Positions 26,301 through 33,870 of a DNA stretch of 64,000 bases are shown one piece after another. Origin of the DNA: Variovorax paradoxus (lineage in GTDB: Bacteria > Pseudomonadota > Gammaproteobacteria > Burkholderiales > Burkholderiaceae_C). A program made the position numbers and the translations under genes. The stretch's first letter is position 1, and every line of letters starts with the position of its first letter. The stretch spans positions 3,658,001 through 3,722,000 of the forward strand of contig NZ_CP046622.1 in the NCBI RefSeq assembly GCF_009755665.1, written 5' to 3'. The notes under the pieces are model-generated. The model was not told the origin of the DNA, ran no database searches, and saw nothing but the letters and a program-made list of their open reading frames with translations.

Positions 26301-28153
26301 TCGTACTGCAGGTTCATGCCCCGTCCCGTGCGGTCGGTGTAGCGGGTCACGAGGTGATGGCTGTAGCTGTATTGCCAGCCGGCACCGTTCTCGTCCTGCG
26401 CGGTGACAAGATCGCCTTCGGCATCGTGCGTGTAGGCCGCCAGTTGGCGCACAACCTGGCCGTCCTTCAGTTCCCACAGCGACGCGATGAGGCCCGTGCG
26501 GGCGTCGGGCCGGGTGCCGACGTGCGCGATGACTGCATCGCCCTGCCGGCTGATGATGTCGCTCAGCACCTCTTCGCCGGTCGCGGCGATCACATGGTCG
26601 TAGCGCAGGCCGACCGCGGCACCGCCGCGCGCATGCTGGGCCACCAGGCGGAAGTGCTGCTTGCCTTGCGATGCGGCCTTGGCGGGCACGGTGTCCACGA
26701 GTTCGTAGGTCTCGCGCCAATCGGCCGCCTCGCCCGCGGGCACCGGCTTGCCGAAGTCCACCGCCAGCAGGCGTTCGCTCAGTCGCGTGAGAGTGATCTC
26801 CTCGATCGGGTTGTGATGGCTCTTGCCCACGGCCAGCAACGGAAAGGCATGGCTGCGGCCATCGGCGCCGTGATAGATCAGGCTCATCTCGCCTTGGCGC
26901 CGGCCCTTGGCGGCCTTGGCGACGTCCACGCGGGTGGTGTAAGGCGTGATCCAGCGCGCGCCCAGACTTGCCCGGTCGAAGGCGCCGAGATTGCTGCGAT
27001 AGACGCGCGTCCAGCTTATGGGCAGCGTCGCGCCCAGCACGAAGTCGGTGTGGTCGAAGCTCTCGCATCCGGTGGCCAGTGCGATGGCGCCGCCGGCGCC
27101 TGACACCGCGCAGTTCTTGCAGCCCGGGTCGCCGCTGGCCGGAACCTGCGCGGATGTCGCGCCCTGCTCTCCGCCGGGCTTGTTGCCCCGTACCTCCGAA
27201 CCCTTGGTCGCGTTGATGCTTGCGCCGCCGCGCCCTCCTTTGCGCCTGATCAGTGCGTCCTTGAGGATCTTGATCATCCACTTGATGCCGTACTGCAGGC
27301 TCTCGTCGCCCAGCCGCATGATCTGCCGGCGCGCCGCACCCTTGAGATCGGTCAGGCTGGCGACGGTATTTCGGATTTCCGCCTTCACGGCGTCGGGCAA
27401 CCCATAGTGGCTCGCCTTCGCGGCCGCGTAGTTGGCGGACTTTTTCGCGGCTTCTGCAGCGGCGGCCATCATGCGGCCCCAGGTGCTCTGGGTCTTGGGG
27501 TCGTAGGTGTTCTTCTCGGCAGCGCCGCCCGTCGCGAACACCGGCTTCTCGCCCAACGCCACTTGCAGGGCACCGATCAGCGCATCGGCAATGGCGTCGA
27601 CCTTTTTCGCGCATGACTGCAGGAAGTCGTCGAGGTAGCCGAGCGCCTCGTCCACGAACTTGTCGAGCGTGCCGGCGATGGTGTCGTTCAGGTGGGTGAT
27701 GAGCACCGTCACGAAAGCCTCGCCGATATTCGGCACCACGTTCTTGGCCGACTTGGCAATCTGCTGCTTGAGCAGGTGCAGCATCGGCCGCAGGCTCATG
27801 CGCGCGGCGCCCGTGCCGGGAGGAAACGGAATCACGCCCAGCAGGTTGATCGCCAGGCTCACCCACTGCAGCACGTCGGAGTACGCCTTCTTGGTGATCA
27901 TCTCGACGATGTCCCAGACCGCATCGATGAGCGCCATGATGTTGCCGATGACCGGCAGGCTGCCCGCGAAGGTCTTCAGCACGTTGAGCGTGACGTAGTC
28001 GTTGGTGAGCTTGCGCAGCCACTTGTCGATCTTGGCGGCACCGGCGCCGATGTCTTCCACGCCGATGGTGTTGAGCGGCGCCACCGCGGTCTGGCGCTCG
28101 CGCTCGGCGGGTTGCGCGCCTTGCGTCTTGTTTTGTGAGGCTTGTTCAGCCAT
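23339..28153 (-). CDS. Rhs-repeat effector with variable C-terminal toxin (type VI secretion)
   Basis: A 1604-residue protein. Residues 1-330 form an N-terminal region with hydrophobic helices (for example LQWVSLAINLLGVIPF). Near residue 350 a DUF6531-type start appears (CKNCAVSGAGGAIALATGCE). The YD-repeat shell then runs to about residue 1450, and the Rhs core end is RYYDPVSGRFVSEDPIGLAG. After DPVGL the last 110 or so residues are the tip toxin: cysteine-rich, then RDPSTGLWWSADQTGHGGSA and KHKSDVGKNIDF. No PAAR domain is visible. The start is ATG at 28153. The tip is AT-rich, a sign of exchange. I cannot assign its enzymatic activity with confidence; it recalls nuclease-type polymorphic toxins. 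Confidence 0.9.
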   Translation of the reverse strand: MAEQASQNKTQGAQPAERERQTAVAPLNTIGVEDIGAGAAKIDKWLRKLTNDYVTLNVLKTFAGSLPVIGNIMALIDAVWDIVEMITKKAYSDVLQWVSLAINLLGVIPFPPGTGAARMSLRPMLHLLKQQIAKSAKNVVPNIGEAFVTVLITHLNDTIAGTLDKFVDEALGYLDDFLQSCAKKVDAIADALIGALQVALGEKPVFATGGAAEKNTYDPKTQSTWGRMMAAAAEAAKKSANYAAAKASHYGLPDAVKAEIRNTVASLTDLKGAARRQIMRLGDESLQYGIKWMIKILKDALIRRKGGRGGASINATKGSEVRGNKPGGEQGATSAQVPASGDPGCKNCAVSGAGGAIALATGCESFDHTDFVLGATLPISWTRVYRSNLGAFDRASLGARWITPYTTRVDVAKAAKGRRQGEMSLIYHGADGRSHAFPLLAVGKSHHNPIEEITLTRLSERLLAVDFGKPVPAGEAADWRETYELVDTVPAKAASQGKQHFRLVAQHARGGAAVGLRYDHVIAATGEEVLSDIISRQGDAVIAHVGTRPDARTGLIASLWELKDGQVVRQLAAYTHDAEGDLVTAQDENGAGWQYSYSHHLVTRYTDRTGRGMNLQYDGTDVDAKAVREWADDGSFALTLEWDRNIRLTYLTDAIGGETWYYYDVLGYTYRIIHPDKREEWFLRDDAKNITRHIHTDGSTDDYAYDANGNLKTHTRADGSRVYYEYDARHRVTGILDAEGGVWKREHDASGNLTEETDPLGNKTEYAYDPAGQPVLITDAKGGVKTLAYTPAGQMASYTDCSGKVSSWEYDSRGRLVKATDAAGQSTRYRYTPVGAAVAQGEDGGNRNHPGQLEEIVLPDGTREHFAHDAEGRLLAHTDALGRRTRYSYTRAGLVAGRVDAAGHTLRYQWDLLGRLTELHNENGSRYDFRYDPVGKLLEEIGFDRKATRYRYEESTGVLAEVVDAGHSTTLAFDPLGRLTERQAAEQAERFAYDGNGRLVEAANGDARLQWFYDAAGNLAREHHHYIESGQTAVWRHGYDELNQRVTTIRPDGHTTQWLTYGSGHVHGLLVDGQDILDFERDDLHREIAREQGNGLTQKLRYDPVGRLLEQQISQTRPGAIEAAAAVRRSYAYDKAGQLVAIGDSRRGSLSYRYDPVGRLLEANSRLGRETFAFDPAGNIGNPSDTTAAGTLAAGRVTNRVAVRLDGDGRSMAGKLMDNLLKDYAGTHYKWDERGNLVERTSNGEKTVFTWDGFNRMRSATTYGKTTTFSYDAMGRRIAKRSEHDVTLFGWDGDTLAFESTQSTEGEHEQQAWRGDSVHYIHEPGSFVPLVQIRQAQAIALSQTTDVKALIAANGGRYDIEQDPLWNGQQLNTPQVFAKEEIAFYQCDHLGTPQELTDHEGRIAWSASYKAWGEARQAISEAGRKAGFRNPIRFQGQYFDDETGLHYNRYRYYDPVSGRFVSEDPIGLAGGLNLHRYAPNPSGWIDPVGLTSRAADTAGRKQKSDKPNQNSNCSCRKPWEINRFDRTCDGNVPGVGRIKYLRDPSTGLWWSADQTGHGGSAWKVHDKNGGWIADADMYGDYMKKHKSDVGKNIDFKSMKCKDAQ

Positions 28154-28183
28154 GCGCGAATCTCTCCCTTGATCTCTTGTTGT

Positions 28184-28222
28184 CGCCGGGGTTCGCAGGC
28201 CGTCAGCCCGCGAACCCCGGCG
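28184..28222. repeat. Perfect 13-bp inverted repeat across the vgrG stop
   Basis: The arms CGCCGGGGTTCGC (28184-28196) and GCGAACCCCGGCG (28210-28222) are exact complements separated by 13 bp. The right arm lies in the last codons of vgrG, the left arm in the 49-bp gap before rhs. In the leftward transcript this gives a strong GC hairpin without a U-run, so it may act as an RNA stabiliser, a pausing element or a partial attenuator. Confidence 0.6.
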
Positions 28223-31073
28223 TTTGAACGCTCGGCAGCGAAGGCAGCGACGCAGGCAGCTTGGCGCCCACGGCCTGCGTGGCCATGCCGGTGGCCGTTC
28301 GGCCGACCTGCCCGAGCAGCGCCTTTGCGCCGCCCTGCTGCAGGCTCTGCACGGCCCCGAGGGCCTGCTGCGCCGTGTTCGCCGCTTGGGCAATCTGGCT
28401 CACGAGCCCGCTCGCCTTGCCCAGGCCGCCCGCAGCTCCAAGGCCGCCAAGGAAACTCGTCCCACCGCCCTCCGAGTCCAGCGCCTTGTCGCTCGCAGGT
28501 TCGGCCGGCCAGCGGTCGGGCTTGGCGAAGTAGCTGGCCGTTTCCCACGGATCGCTCGGGTCGCCGCCGAAGGTGACCTTGGCCTGCCCGAGCGGAAGCC
28601 CGGCGACCGAAGCGAAACCGTTCGCGTCGAGCTTGCCCGTGTGCGTTGCGCCTTCGGAATCGACCACCGTGTAGTCGCCCTGCTTCACGCCCTGGCGCAT
28701 GGCGCCGTCGGCCTTCACGTACCGGTGGTACAGGTCGAGTTGCCCGCGGGGGAGCTGCGGCGGCTGTGGCAGGCGCGGCGGCCCGTCGCTTTTCGGGCCG
28801 ACCATCGAATGCGACGAGGCATGCGCGCGCCACAGGCCGTTGGTGCCGCTCTCGATGCCGCCCGCATTCCACCGCGTGTAGCTGGAGCCGCCGTTGACGA
28901 CGATCTCTTCCTTGGCGGTGATGGTGATCCGGTTGGCCTCCATCTTGATGTCGAGCTTGGCCAGCGCGTTGATGCTGTCCTTGAGCGCGGTGATGTCGAT
29001 ATCGGCGGCTGCCGCGACCATCCGGATGCCTTTGTTGAACGCCGCGATGCGCACCGCATCCTTGGCGCTGACCAGGAAGCTGTTGCCCGTGGCAAAACTC
29101 GCGTGCGCACCGCTTGTGATCGCCGTGTGCTCCACGCTCACGATGTGCGTGGAACCCTGCGCGGTCGTCTGGATGCCCGCGGGGCTGGCGAGCGTCAGGT
29201 GCGGCTCCTGGAACTCGGCGAACTCGCCCTGCTCCCGGTTGCCGCCCTGGCCCTTGATTGCATCCGTCTGCTCTTTGAGGCTGCGGGCCACTTCGTCCTG
29301 GTCGCCGGCTTCGTGGGCCTTGGCGGTGCGCGCGACTTCGCCCAGGCTCTCATGCAGGTCGCGTCCTTGCGTGAGCCGGCCGACGGTTTCGCCCATGTCG
29401 GTCATGTGCGCCTGTGCGTTGGCGCGCGTCTCGGTCGTGACCAGGAGGCCCTTCGCCGAGCGCACCACGCCATGCCCATCGGTGCGCAATTCGAAGCCCT
29501 GCCCGCGCGGCTCCTTGCGCCCCGCGGTGTCTTCGATGCGGCCGATGTGGCCCACGCTCAGCTGGCTGGCCTGATGGTCGCTGCGCAGCTGCGCCTGGAT
29601 CTTTCCGTGGGTGTCGTCCAGCACCAGGTGGTTGCCGCGCCCGCCGCCGAGTTCGCGGCTGCGAATGCCCGACAGGTGCTTTTGCTCCGGCAACTGCCAG
29701 GCGGCCATGGTGTCGGCGTTGTAGACGCAGCCCGTCACGATCGGATAGTCGGGGTCGCCGTTGAGAAAGTCGACGATCACCTCCATGCCGATGCGTGGCA
29801 CCGAGACCGCCCCGAAGGTGGCGCCGGCCCAGGCGGTGGACACACGCACCCAGCAGCTGGAGTTCTCGTCGTCCTTGCCCAGGCGGTCCCAGTGAAACTG
29901 CACCTTGATGCGGCCGTACTGGTCGGTCCAGATTTCTTCGCCGGCGGGCCCGACCACCATGGCCGTTTGCGGACCGCGGGTGCGCGGCTTGGGCGTTGTG
30001 CGCCGGGGCCGCCATGCAAGGCTGGTGGGCTGGGCGTCGAACGCAAAGCGCTGCACCGAACCCTCTGTCGATTCCGCGCCCTCGCTGGCCTGCAGGTTTT
30101 CCTGCAGGTGGTAGCTCACGCTCAGCAGCAGGTATTGGCGGTTCTGGTCGGACCTGGGGTGGCCTGTGAGCCGCAGCGTGTGTCCGGTTGCCAGCTCGCG
30201 CAGGTTGGAGCGGCCGCTCGCACGGTTGCGCTGGCTCAGCTGCTCTTCGTTGCGGATGCGCGCGTAGGTCTCGCCGTCGGCATGCTGCACAAAGCCGCCG
30301 GGCCACTCATAGTTCTCGTAGCTGTCGTGGTCGTGGCCGGGCGGCATCTGTCGCAGGTGCGAGAGGTCGGCCTTGGGCTTCTCGAAGTCGTAGTCGTCGT
30401 TGTAGTGATGGCCCGCGCGCACCTCTTCCGCGGTTTCCCAGGCATAAATGCGCTCGCGCTGGCCCATGCCGGATTTTTCGAGCGGATGAAAGCGCACCGA
30501 CTCTCCGCCGGGCAGCGGCGCGTGCGAACTCGCAATGTCGTCCGCAAACACCAGCACGTGCTGCGAAGCCTCATGCCGGAAGTAGTAATAGATGCCTTCG
30601 AGCTCGCACAGCCGCGAAATGAAGTTGAAGTCGCTCTCGTGGTACTGCACGCAATAGTCCCAGCGGCGGTAGTCGCCCCGGCCGAGCTTCTTCTCGATGG
30701 GATAGCCGTAGCTCCCCAGCACTTCCGTCAATATGTCGGGAACGCTCTTGCTTTGAAAGATTCGGAAATCGCTGCGCCGCGTGGCAAGCCACAGCCAGGG
30801 CCGCAGTTGCAGGCGATAAAAGGAATGGCGCGCGTCTTCCTGCTGCAGGCCAAAGCGCGTTGCAATGCCGCCGAGGTAGCGCACGCCGCCGCTTTCGGTT
30901 TCCACCGCCACGGTCGACGCCTTGCCGAGCAGGGCTTTCGAGTCGATCGCGTTGCTGCTGCCCAGCAGGTCGATGTCGAAGGTGTAGAGCTGGCTCAGCG
31001 CCTCGCGGCCCACCAGTTGGTGAAATTGCAACGACTCGCCCAAGGGCGTCTGGATGGTGACGCGGCGGCTCAT
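28203..31073 (-). CDS. vgrG: Type VI secretion tip protein VgrG with C-terminal extension
   Basis: A 956-residue VgrG. The gp27-like part covers residues 1-380 (LVGREALSQLYTFDIDLLG, VPDILTEVLGSYGYPIEKKL, ESDFNFISRLCELEGIYYYF). The gp5-like OB fold follows (FGAVSVPRIGMEVIVDFLNG). A DUF2345 region spans about 610-770. A C-terminal extension has a transthyretin-like part (KQGDYTVVDSEGATHTGKLD) and an Ala/Gly-rich tail. Such extensions carry cargo; the rhs gene follows after 49 bp, so this VgrG is probably the carrier of that toxin. The start ATG at 31073 is directly supported by the conserved N terminus. Confidence 0.93.
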   Translation of the reverse strand: MSRRVTIQTPLGESLQFHQLVGREALSQLYTFDIDLLGSSNAIDSKALLGKASTVAVETESGGVRYLGGIATRFGLQQEDARHSFYRLQLRPWLWLATRRSDFRIFQSKSVPDILTEVLGSYGYPIEKKLGRGDYRRWDYCVQYHESDFNFISRLCELEGIYYYFRHEASQHVLVFADDIASSHAPLPGGESVRFHPLEKSGMGQRERIYAWETAEEVRAGHHYNDDYDFEKPKADLSHLRQMPPGHDHDSYENYEWPGGFVQHADGETYARIRNEEQLSQRNRASGRSNLRELATGHTLRLTGHPRSDQNRQYLLLSVSYHLQENLQASEGAESTEGSVQRFAFDAQPTSLAWRPRRTTPKPRTRGPQTAMVVGPAGEEIWTDQYGRIKVQFHWDRLGKDDENSSCWVRVSTAWAGATFGAVSVPRIGMEVIVDFLNGDPDYPIVTGCVYNADTMAAWQLPEQKHLSGIRSRELGGGRGNHLVLDDTHGKIQAQLRSDHQASQLSVGHIGRIEDTAGRKEPRGQGFELRTDGHGVVRSAKGLLVTTETRANAQAHMTDMGETVGRLTQGRDLHESLGEVARTAKAHEAGDQDEVARSLKEQTDAIKGQGGNREQGEFAEFQEPHLTLASPAGIQTTAQGSTHIVSVEHTAITSGAHASFATGNSFLVSAKDAVRIAAFNKGIRMVAAAADIDITALKDSINALAKLDIKMEANRITITAKEEIVVNGGSSYTRWNAGGIESGTNGLWRAHASSHSMVGPKSDGPPRLPQPPQLPRGQLDLYHRYVKADGAMRQGVKQGDYTVVDSEGATHTGKLDANGFASVAGLPLGQAKVTFGGDPSDPWETASYFAKPDRWPAEPASDKALDSEGGGTSFLGGLGAAGGLGKASGLVSQIAQAANTAQQALGAVQSLQQGGAKALLGQVGRTATGMATQAVGAKLPASLPSLPSVQTPGFAG

Positions 31074-31386
31074 TGCTGTACCGCATTCAAGCGATAAGCC
31101 GAATTACCTAATAGCAATTCATCCAATAAGAATATTGTTTTCAGAATGAGCTTCACGCTCACCTCCCATTGCACGTGTTCACAATTATTTTAAATGTTGA
31201 TTTATCGTAAGAGCCAATGCTAAAAATTGACAAATCACCACTTTGAACAAAAGTTCACGGGCTGAGCGCGCGAGGGATCAAAGCCAGGGAATAGGCGGCG
31301 CATGAATTGCCGAACGAATGGGCTGCGCCAATGGCAGGCGCCAATCCAGGACTACTTAGTGTTTAAAAAATAAGCTGCCGGACGAA
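31074..31386. other. AT-rich intergenic region upstream of vgrG
   Basis: A 313-bp stretch with no supportable gene. It is much AT-richer than the flanks between about 31095 and 31260. It contains the palindrome TGAACAAAAGTTCA at 31244-31257. The vgrG promoter must lie here. I could not pick convincing -35 and -10 boxes. The part beyond 31300, next to the MFS stop, shows nothing recognisable. Confidence 0.4.
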
Positions 31387-32580
31387 TTACCCTTTGGCCC
31401 CGCGCTCCAGCCCTTCGAGCTTTACAACCCGCCAGGCGCACAGGCTGCCCACCACCGCCAGCAAGGCCGCCAGCGCGAACATGGTGCGGTAGCCGAGCTC
31501 CTGCGCCACCGCGCCGCCGAGCAGCACGCCCAGCACGCCGCCAAAGCCGTAGCCGATCACCGTGAACAGCGCCTGCCCCCGCCCGCGCAGCCGGCCGGGG
31601 AAGCGGCGCGACACCACGGCAATGCAGGTAGTGTGGTGCGCCGCAAAACTCAGCGCATGCAGCCACTGCGCAATGACGAGCGCCGCGATGGAGCCGCCCA
31701 GCCCGGCCGTGAGGCCCAGCCGCGCCACGGCGGCAATGCCGCACACCAGCATCCAGCGCGGCATGGGCAAGAGGCCAATCAGCCGCCCCTGCAGAAAGAA
31801 CCAGACGATCTCGGCCACGACCGACAGCGCCCACAGCAGCCCGATGACGCTCTTTCCGTAGCCCAGCGAATCGAGGTAAAGCGAGAAAAATGCGTACACC
31901 GAGAAGTGCGACATCACCTGGAAGAACAGCGCCGCAAAGAACCACCGCACCGCAGGAATGCGCAGCACCGGGCCGATGGGCTCCTTTACCGCGTCATGGG
32001 CAGCCACCGGCTCGCGAATGTCCGGCAGCTTCATGGTCGCAATCAGCACGACGGCGAGCGTGCCCGCCGCCCAGGCCGGAAAGTGCTTCATGCCGAAGCG
32101 CTCGAACCACTCGCCCGCAAAGAACACCGTCACCAGAAAGCCGGCCGAACCGCACAGGCGAATGCGCCCGTAGCGCCCCCAGTCGCCGGCCACGAGCTGC
32201 GCCATGGCGGCCTCGGTGAGCGACATCATCGAGCTGGTGTGGGTGAACATCACCAGCAGCACCAGCGCCAGCCACCAGGGGCCGCCATTCCACCAGAGCC
32301 CGAACGAACTGACCAGCGCCACCGCGGCACTGAAGCGCAGCAGCATCACGCGGTGGCCGGTGTGGTCGCTCAGCGCGCCCCATGCATAGGGTGCAAACAC
32401 GCGGGTGATCGACTGCACGGAGGCCAGCAGGCTGATCGTGAAGATCGGCAGCCCCAGGTCCTGCAGCCACAGCGGCAGGTAGGGGTTGAAGAAACCGATG
32501 TGCGCGAAATAGCTGGCCGACAGACCAGCAAACGCCAACAGGTGGCCGCGTCCGGCGGCCACTGGTGGCGGGGCGGACAC
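31387..32580 (-). CDS. MFS transporter, PPP (phenylpropionate permease) type
   Basis: A 397-residue 12-helix carrier. The N-terminal part (LSASYFAHIGFFNPYLPLWL, VFAPYAWGALSDHTGHRV) is characteristic of the HcaT/YcaD-like phenylpropionate permease family. I place the start at GTG 32580, whose first base is the last base of the aroC TAG stop (TAGTG), so translation is coupled to aroC. Frames that run further upstream are read-through of aroC. The substrate is unknown. Confidence 0.85.
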   Translation of the reverse strand: MSAPPPVAAGRGHLLAFAGLSASYFAHIGFFNPYLPLWLQDLGLPIFTISLLASVQSITRVFAPYAWGALSDHTGHRVMLLRFSAAVALVSSFGLWWNGGPWWLALVLLVMFTHTSSMMSLTEAAMAQLVAGDWGRYGRIRLCGSAGFLVTVFFAGEWFERFGMKHFPAWAAGTLAVVLIATMKLPDIREPVAAHDAVKEPIGPVLRIPAVRWFFAALFFQVMSHFSVYAFFSLYLDSLGYGKSVIGLLWALSVVAEIVWFFLQGRLIGLLPMPRWMLVCGIAAVARLGLTAGLGGSIAALVIAQWLHALSFAAHHTTCIAVVSRRFPGRLRGRGQALFTVIGYGFGGVLGVLLGGAVAQELGYRTMFALAALLAVVGSLCAWRVVKLEGLERGAKG

Positions 32581-33704
32581 TAGAGGAAAGACGCCTGCGG
32601 CGAGGCAGCTTCGGTCTTGTCGGCTTCGGCCTTTTGCTGCTGCTGCATGTCGCCGCACTGCGCGCGGTTGCGCAGCACGTGCTCCATGACCACCAGCGCG
32701 AGCATGGCTTCGGCAATGGGCGTGGCACGAATGCCCACGCACGGGTCGTGGCGCCCCTTGGTGACCACCTCGACCGGGTTGTTGTGAATGTCGATGGACT
32801 GGCGCGGGCTGATGATCGAGCTGGTGGGCTTGATCGCGATGCTCACTTCCAGGTCTTGCCCCGAGCTGATGCCGCCCAGAATGCCGCCCGCGTTGTTGGT
32901 GACGAAGCCCGTGGGCGTGATCGAGTCGCCATGCGTGGTGCCGCGCTGGGTGATGCTGTCGAAGCCGGCACCAATCTCGACCGCCTTCACCGCGTTGATG
33001 CCCATCATTGCGTAGGCAATTTCGGCGTCGAGCTTGTCGAACAGCGGCTCGCCAAGGCCGACGGGCACGTTGGTGGCCGTCACGCGGATGCGCGCGCCGC
33101 ACGAATCGCCGGCCTTGCGCAGGCGGTCCATGTACGACTCGAGCTCGCTCACATCGGCAATGGGCGCGAAGAAGGGGTTGTTGGGCACGTGGTCCCAGTT
33201 TTCGAACGGAATGGCAATTTCGCCGATCTGCGTCATGCAGCCGCGAAACACCATGCCGTATTTTTCGGCCAGCCACTTCTTCGCGACTGCGCCGGCCGCC
33301 ACCATGGGCGCCGTGAGCCGCGCCGAAGAACGTCCGCCGCCGCGCGGATCGCGGATGCCGTACTTCTTCCAGTAGGTGAAGTCGGCATGGCCGGGGCGGA
33401 ACTGCTGGGCGATCTGGCCGTAGTCCTTGCTGCGCTGGTCGGTGTTCTGGATCAGCAGCGCAATCGGGGTGCCGGTGGTCTTGCCTTCATACACGCCGGA
33501 AAGAATCTGCACCGCGTCGGGCTCGTTGCGCTGGGTGACGTGGCGGCTGGTGCCGGGGCGCCGGCGGTCGAGATCGCCCTGGATGTCGGCTTCGCTCAGT
33601 TCCATGCCGGGCGGGCAGCCGTCGATCACGCAGCCGATGGCCGGGCCGTGCGACTCGCCGAAATTGGTGACCGCGAAGAGAGTTCCGAATGTGTTGCCGC
33701 TCAT
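32580..33704 (-). CDS. aroC: Chorismate synthase
   Basis: A 374-residue enzyme starting [20 protein letters not shown]. It carries the family signatures [38 protein letters not shown] and [14 protein letters not shown]. It converts EPSP to chorismate with reduced FMN, the last step of the shared aromatic pathway. The start is the ATG at 33704; longer frames run into the island. It overlaps the downstream MFS gene by one base. The 27-bp direct repeat at the island edge lies only 26 bp upstream of its start codon. Confidence 0.97.
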   Translation of the reverse strand: MSGNTFGTLFAVTNFGESHGPAIGCVIDGCPPGMELSEADIQGDLDRRRPGTSRHVTQRNEPDAVQILSGVYEGKTTGTPIALLIQNTDQRSKDYGQIAQQFRPGHADFTYWKKYGIRDPRGGGRSSARLTAPMVAAGAVAKKWLAEKYGMVFRGCMTQIGEIAIPFENWDHVPNNPFFAPIADVSELESYMDRLRKAGDSCGARIRVTATNVPVGLGEPLFDKLDAEIAYAMMGINAVKAVEIGAGFDSITQRGTTHGDSITPTGFVTNNAGGILGGISSGQDLEVSIAIKPTSSIISPRQSIDIHNNPVEVVTKGRHDPCVGIRATPIAEAMLALVVMEHVLRNRAQCGDMQQQQKAEADKTEAASPQASFL

Positions 33705-33730
33705 GACGGGATTATCCCTACAAAGCGGCG

Positions 33731-33757
33731 GCCACTCAGTCAGTCGTGTTTTCCATG
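33731..33757. repeat. Left 27-bp direct repeat of the island (candidate attachment site)
   Basis: The sequence beginning GCCACTCAGTCAGTCG and ending TTTTCCATG is identical over 27 bp to 41104-41130. The flanks differ on both sides. On the reverse strand it reads as the last codons and stop of a protein ending MENTTD, the same end as the intact 61-residue gene at the right repeat. This is the pattern expected when an element inserts at the 3' end of a gene. Confidence 0.75.
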
Positions 33758-33870
33758 AAGAATTTGGCAACAGGGCCGCAGTCTTATGTTCGATGGCCCA
33801 TTGCACAACCTGCTGAGATTGCTCCGGCTTGTATAAGCATTTCCTTATTAAAAGGGAGGTGACTCAGCAT

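Noticed and set aside
24143..27103. A 986-codon open frame opposite to the rhs gene
   Set aside because: Composition artefact of GC-rich codon use; no domain, and the opposite strand is a clear Rhs protein.
28224..31097. A 957-codon open frame opposite to vgrG
   Set aside because: Same artefact; VgrG motifs lie on the other strand throughout.
31387..33276. An extended MFS protein with a 230-residue front part
   Set aside because: The front part is aroC read out of frame; GTG at 32580 matches the family start.
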